This document shows, piece after piece, positions 13,525 through 16,437 of a DNA stretch of 16,437 nucleotides. The DNA lies in the NCBI GenBank assembly GCA_012515695.1, contig JAAYXX010000375.1, forward strand, positions 1 through 16,437, read 5' to 3'. The notes under the pieces were generated by a model, which saw only the letters and a program-made list of their open reading frames with translations, was not told the DNA's origin and searched no databases. The position numbers were made by a program, and so were the translations under genes. Positions within the stretch are counted from its first letter, which is position 1; every line of letters begins with the position of its first letter. The DNA is from Chloroflexota bacterium (GTDB taxonomy: Bacteria > Chloroflexota > Anaerolineae > UBA1429).

Positions 13525-14385
13525 GTGGAGAACATCCTCTGGATCCTGTCCAAAATCGACCTGCGCAACCTTATTGACATCCTGCTGGTGGCCGCAGTGA
13601 TCTATAGCATCCTGTGGCTGGTACGCGGCACGCAGGCTGTCCAGCTCTTGCGCGGCGTCATCTTGCTCGCCCTGATTATCGCCCTGATCGGCACCATCGC
13701 CGGGCTTACCGCGTTCAACTGGCTGATGAGAAGCGGCGCGCAAGCCCTGATGCTGATCATCGCGATCATCCTCCAGCCCGAACTGCGCCGTGCCCTGGAT
13801 CGCCTCGGACGCGCCGGAGGAGCCGCACTCTTTTCCAGCAGCGCCGACATCAATCTCCAGCGAACCATCACCGAAATCGCGTCCGCCTGCCGCCATCTGT
13901 CCGAGCGGCGACATGGGGCATTGATCGTCATTGAGCGCGAAACCGGCTTGCAGGATCATGTCGAGACAGGCGTCGAAATGGACAGCGTCGTCGCAAGCGA
14001 ACTGCTTCAGACCATCTTTTTCCCGAATACAGCCCTGCACGACGGTGCAGTCATCGTGCGCGGAGACCGAATTATCGCAGCCGCCTGCGTTCTGCCCCTG
14101 GCAGAAGCCATCGTCTCCGATACACACCTGGGCACGCGACACCGGGCAGCCGTGGGCATTACCGAACAAACGGACGCCATCGCCATCGTTGTCTCTGAAG
14201 AGACCGGCATCATCTCAATGGCCCGTAATGGGCGCATCGTCAGGCATCTTGATGAGCGGCGGCTCGTAACGCTGATGCAGGCCCTCCTGCGCCGCCAGAG
14301 CAGCAGTCGGCGCGGGTTGTTCCCCTGGCTCAACAGCCGTTCGAACCGCAAAGCCGCTCCTGATGACCATTCTACACCAGCATAG
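13525..14385 (+). CDS. cdaA: Diadenylate cyclase CdaA (DisA_N domain)
   Basis: This 286-aa membrane protein makes the second messenger c-di-AMP from two ATP. Three hydrophobic helices occupy about residues 16-33, 41-60 and 72-84. The DAC domain that follows has the DGA motif (173-175, in LHDGAVIV) and the RHR motif (205-207, in GTRHRAAVG), both required for ATP binding and catalysis. The domain order is that of CdaA (DacA), not DisA. The GTG start has no gap after the argF TAG, with AAGGAT about 11 nt upstream, so coupled translation is likely. The basic C-terminal tail is typical. The cdaR gene follows after 9 nt, as in most cdaA operons, supporting a CdaA-CdaR membrane complex. The product regulates potassium and osmolyte transport and cell-wall homeostasis in other bacteria. 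Confidence 0.96.
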   Translation: MENILWILSKIDLRNLIDILLVAAVIYSILWLVRGTQAVQLLRGVILLALIIALIGTIAGLTAFNWLMRSGAQALMLIIAIILQPELRRALDRLGRAGGAALFSSSADINLQRTITEIASACRHLSERRHGALIVIERETGLQDHVETGVEMDSVVASELLQTIFFPNTALHDGAVIVRGDRIIAAACVLPLAEAIVSDTHLGTRHRAAVGITEQTDAIAIVVSEETGIISMARNGRIVRHLDERRLVTLMQALLRRQSSSRRGLFPWLNSRSNRKAAPDDHSTPA

Positions 14386-14394
14386 GGGATACTC

Positions 14395-15804
14395 GTGACC
14401 AAAAGCGGGGGACCACGTCGCAAGTTTATTGATAATATCGGGACAGTATCGCTGGCCCTGGTGCTGGCCGTCGTAATCTGGGTTTACGCCATGTACCAGA
14501 ACGATAGGCCGCAAACTGCCTGGTTCCCCGAGGCCATCCCCATCGAGGTCGTGAATGCTCCCAGCGGCCTCGAAGTAGTCAATAACCCGGCACAATCCGC
14601 GCGCGTGCAGATCAAAGCCTTTGCTTCCAGTTGGAACAGCCTGACCGTAGACAGCTTTCGCGCTACGGTAGACTGGCGCAACCTGAAAGAGGGCCTGCAC
14701 TCTGTTCCCGTCAAAGTCACCTCTTCAGACGGGACCGTCACGATTGTCAGCACGCAACCAGAATCTATCTACGTCCAACTGGAACCAGTCCGCAAAGTTC
14801 CTATGGAAGTCGCCATTGAGATCACAGATCGCGACTCAATCCCTCTCGGCTATACCATCGACCCACCTCCAGAAAGCGAACCCCGCTTTGTCAGCGTCGA
14901 AGGCCCCGCCTCCGCAGTAGAGCGCGTTACCTCTATCGTAGCCGCCGTTTCTGTCGGCGGTGAGCGGGAGCATGTGGAACGCACCGTCGAACCCCGCGCC
15001 CTCGACGAAAAAGGTCAGGTGGTCAGAGAAGTCAGATTGTCGCCGCAGACCGTCGAAATATCATTCGACATTGAGAAGAAATTGAACTATCGTGAGGTCG
15101 CTGTGAGGGCACTGATCACCGGTCAGCCCGCGCGAGGCTATTTCGTCAGCAGCGTCGAAGTCCACCCCGCCACGGTGACGGTTTCCGGGCCACCGGCAAT
15201 AGTAGCAGAAATGCCCGGCCTCGTGACAACAGATGGCGAAGTGGATACCACCGGCGCGACAAGCATGTTAGCCAAGCGGCTCCCGCTTCAACTGCCCCCC
15301 GGCGTGTCCGTATTGAGCGAGGATGAGAACGAACTGCAAGACGTGCTGGTCACCGTTGAAATTGACCCAGTCGTCGGCGGCGCTACCGTCGAACTACCCA
15401 TACAAACCCGCAAGATTCAGGATGGCCTCCAGGCCAAGCTCTCTGTGCCCAGCGTGGACGTCATCCTCACCGGCCCGGCTGTCGTGCTGGATGATCTCCA
15501 GTTGGATTTGCTGTCCGCTTATGTCGACTTGAGCGGCCTGGGTGTCGGCAAACATCAGGTAAAAACGATGGTAGACCCGATGGTATCCCAGAACGAGGAA
15601 CTGGCCGACCTGACAGTCACAAGTATATCGCCTGCCTATATCGAGGTGGTGATTACCGAGGCCCCTACCCCAACGCCCGAGCCAACGGCTGCGTCCGACG
15701 CCACATCGTCTTCTGGGAGACAACCCACCCCCACCAGCACAGCACCGCCGTTAGCCGCGCCGACACGCACACAACCGACGGTGACCACCGCACCCGGCAG
15801 CTAG
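14395..15804 (+). CDS. cdaR: YbbR-domain protein, regulator of CdaA
   Basis: This 469-aa protein has a single N-terminal membrane helix (about residues 14-33), with the rest predicted outside the membrane. It contains repeated YbbR-type beta domains, seen as recurring blocks such as VPVEVAIEI-like strands and VSVEGPASAVERV / VTVSGPPAIVAEM / VILTGPAVVLDDL, suggesting about four copies. The last roughly 48 residues form a Pro/Thr/Ser-rich tail (TPTPEPT, QPTPTSTAPP) that looks like a flexible wall-spanning or anchoring linker. CdaR binds CdaA and modulates c-di-AMP synthesis in Firmicutes. The GTG start at 14395 follows AGGGGA by 6 nt. The usual next gene, glmM, is absent, and der follows after 92 nt. 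Exact repeat boundaries are not measurable by eye. Confidence 0.92.
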   Translation: MTKSGGPRRKFIDNIGTVSLALVLAVVIWVYAMYQNDRPQTAWFPEAIPIEVVNAPSGLEVVNNPAQSARVQIKAFASSWNSLTVDSFRATVDWRNLKEGLHSVPVKVTSSDGTVTIVSTQPESIYVQLEPVRKVPMEVAIEITDRDSIPLGYTIDPPPESEPRFVSVEGPASAVERVTSIVAAVSVGGEREHVERTVEPRALDEKGQVVREVRLSPQTVEISFDIEKKLNYREVAVRALITGQPARGYFVSSVEVHPATVTVSGPPAIVAEMPGLVTTDGEVDTTGATSMLAKRLPLQLPPGVSVLSEDENELQDVLVTVEIDPVVGGATVELPIQTRKIQDGLQAKLSVPSVDVILTGPAVVLDDLQLDLLSAYVDLSGLGVGKHQVKTMVDPMVSQNEELADLTVTSISPAYIEVVITEAPTPTPEPTAASDATSSSGRQPTPTSTAPPLAAPTRTQPTVTTAPGS

Positions 15805-15822
15805 TTGCGCTGAACAGCATGG

Positions 15823-15878
15823 GACAGGCTGGTCCATTTCCGCCAGCGAGTCACAAACTCGCGCCAGCCCGCCCTGTC
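15823..15878 (+). promoter_or_regulatory. Possible hairpin leader upstream of der
   Basis: The gap between cdaR and der contains nested complementary segments: GACAGG (15823-15828) with CCTGTC (15873-15878), CTGG (15829-15832) with CCAG (15864-15867), and an inner 6-bp stem GCGAGT/ACTCGC (15846-15851 and 15857-15862). There is no T run and no good promoter. It may be a processing or attenuation element, but the pairing is modest and could be chance. Confidence 0.25.
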
Positions 15879-15896
15879 TATAGAAGTGAGTGAGAT

Positions 15897-16437
15897 ATGG
15901 CAAAAAGGAAACCACTGGTCGCTCTCGTAGGGCGGCCCAATGTTGGCAAATCAACCCTGTTCAACCGGCTCGTAGGAGAACGGTTGGCTATCGTAGAGGA
16001 AATTCCCGGCACTACCCGCGACCGACAATACGCCGATGTGGAATGGGGCGGGTCCGTGTTTACCCTGGTAGACACCGGCGGGCTCGTCACTGACCCCTCG
16101 GACGAGATCACCAAACAGATCCAGACTCAGGCCCAGGTCGCAATGGTCGAAGCAGACGTGATCGTGCTGGTAACGGACATTCTTACCGGCATCACTGCCC
16201 CCGACCATGCTATCGCTGACATCCTGCGGCGCACGGCCAAGCCTATCGTGCTGGCCGTCAACAAAGCCGACAACCTCAAGCGCGAAATCGACCTGCCCGA
16301 GTTCTATGCCCTTGGCATGGGCGACCCACTGCCCATCTCGGCCCTGCAAGGCGTGGGAACCGGCGAACTGCTAGAAGCCATCGTCGCCAACCTTCCCACC
16401 ATGCCCGCCGAGGAGGAAGAACCCGATGTCCTGCACA
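15897..16437 (+). CDS. der: Ribosome-assembly GTPase Der (EngA), 3' end outside window
   Basis: The frame is open from the ATG at 15897 to the window end (180 codons). It encodes the first of the two GTPase domains of Der, which assists 50S subunit assembly. Visible G motifs are G1 GRPNVGKST (12-20), GTTRDR with the G2 Thr, G3 DTGG, G4 NKAD and G5 SALQ. The acidic linker EEEEPD near the end leads into the second domain, which lies outside. A GTGAGTGAG stretch before the ATG is a weak ribosome binding site. It follows cdaR on the same strand after 92 nt and may belong to the same transcript. Confidence 0.95.
   Translation, partial: MAKRKPLVALVGRPNVGKSTLFNRLVGERLAIVEEIPGTTRDRQYADVEWGGSVFTLVDTGGLVTDPSDEITKQIQTQAQVAMVEADVIVLVTDILTGITAPDHAIADILRRTAKPIVLAVNKADNLKREIDLPEFYALGMGDPLPISALQGVGTGELLEAIVANLPTMPAEEEEPDVLH

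Noticed and set aside
1..16437. Mobile elements, CRISPR arrays, tRNA or rRNA genes, toxin-antitoxin or defence genes
   Set aside because: I saw no transposase or integrase motifs, regularly spaced direct repeats, terminal inverted repeats, tRNA cloverleaf or defence-domain motif. The genes are metabolic or housekeeping.

Overview
The window is GC-rich bacterial chromosome with densely packed housekeeping and metabolic genes. I see no tRNA or rRNA gene, insertion sequence, phage gene, plasmid gene or CRISPR array. The gene set suggests a member of the Chloroflexota (Anaerolineae-like): a COG1313-type radical SAM protein, a FAD-Rieske oxidoreductase, cdaA-cdaR beside argF and der, and a URO-D-like protein next to a sugar or polyol dehydrogenase. 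This placement is inferred from overall character, not from a marker gene.

Layout. (1) 1-3425, plus strand: the 3' part of a URO-D-like protein, a zinc-dependent alcohol/polyol dehydrogenase and an OPA-type MFS transporter. They form one operon that looks catabolic and ends at a perfect 16-bp hairpin at 3450-3487, which also serves the convergent genes. (2) 3510-5574, minus strand: an M19 dipeptidase followed by type I mannose-6-phosphate isomerase, with a strong intercistronic hairpin between them. (3) 5575-5833: a divergent promoter region with an extended -10 promoter on each strand. (4) 5834-9587, plus strand: a YfcE-type metallophosphoesterase, then uvrB with a candidate LexA box, then a PflX-like radical SAM gene whose start codon directly follows the uvrB stop. 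(5) 9732-11276, minus strand: an FAD oxidoreductase fused to a C-terminal Rieske domain, expressed from a near-consensus promoter through a leader of about 200 nt that can form hairpins. (6) 11597-16437, plus strand: an extended -10 promoter, a possible small ORF, then a tight operon of a membrane-anchored methyltransferase, argF (ornithine carbamoyltransferase), cdaA (diadenylate cyclase), cdaR (YbbR-domain regulator) and der (ribosome-assembly GTPase, cut by the window end).

How the genes work together. The first operon probably imports an anionic or phosphorylated substrate and oxidises an alcohol group; the URO-D-like protein has no assigned reaction. The last operon joins arginine biosynthesis, c-di-AMP signalling and ribosome assembly by translational coupling (ATGA overlap, then TAG/GTG with no gap). 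The glmM gene usually found after cdaA-cdaR is absent and der takes its place.

I found no clear new defence or mobile system. The best candidates for a second look are the structured leader of the FAD-Rieske gene, the short ORF with a strong ribosome binding site ahead of the methyltransferase, the URO-D/dehydrogenase/OPA transporter operon, and the uvrB-PflX coupling.
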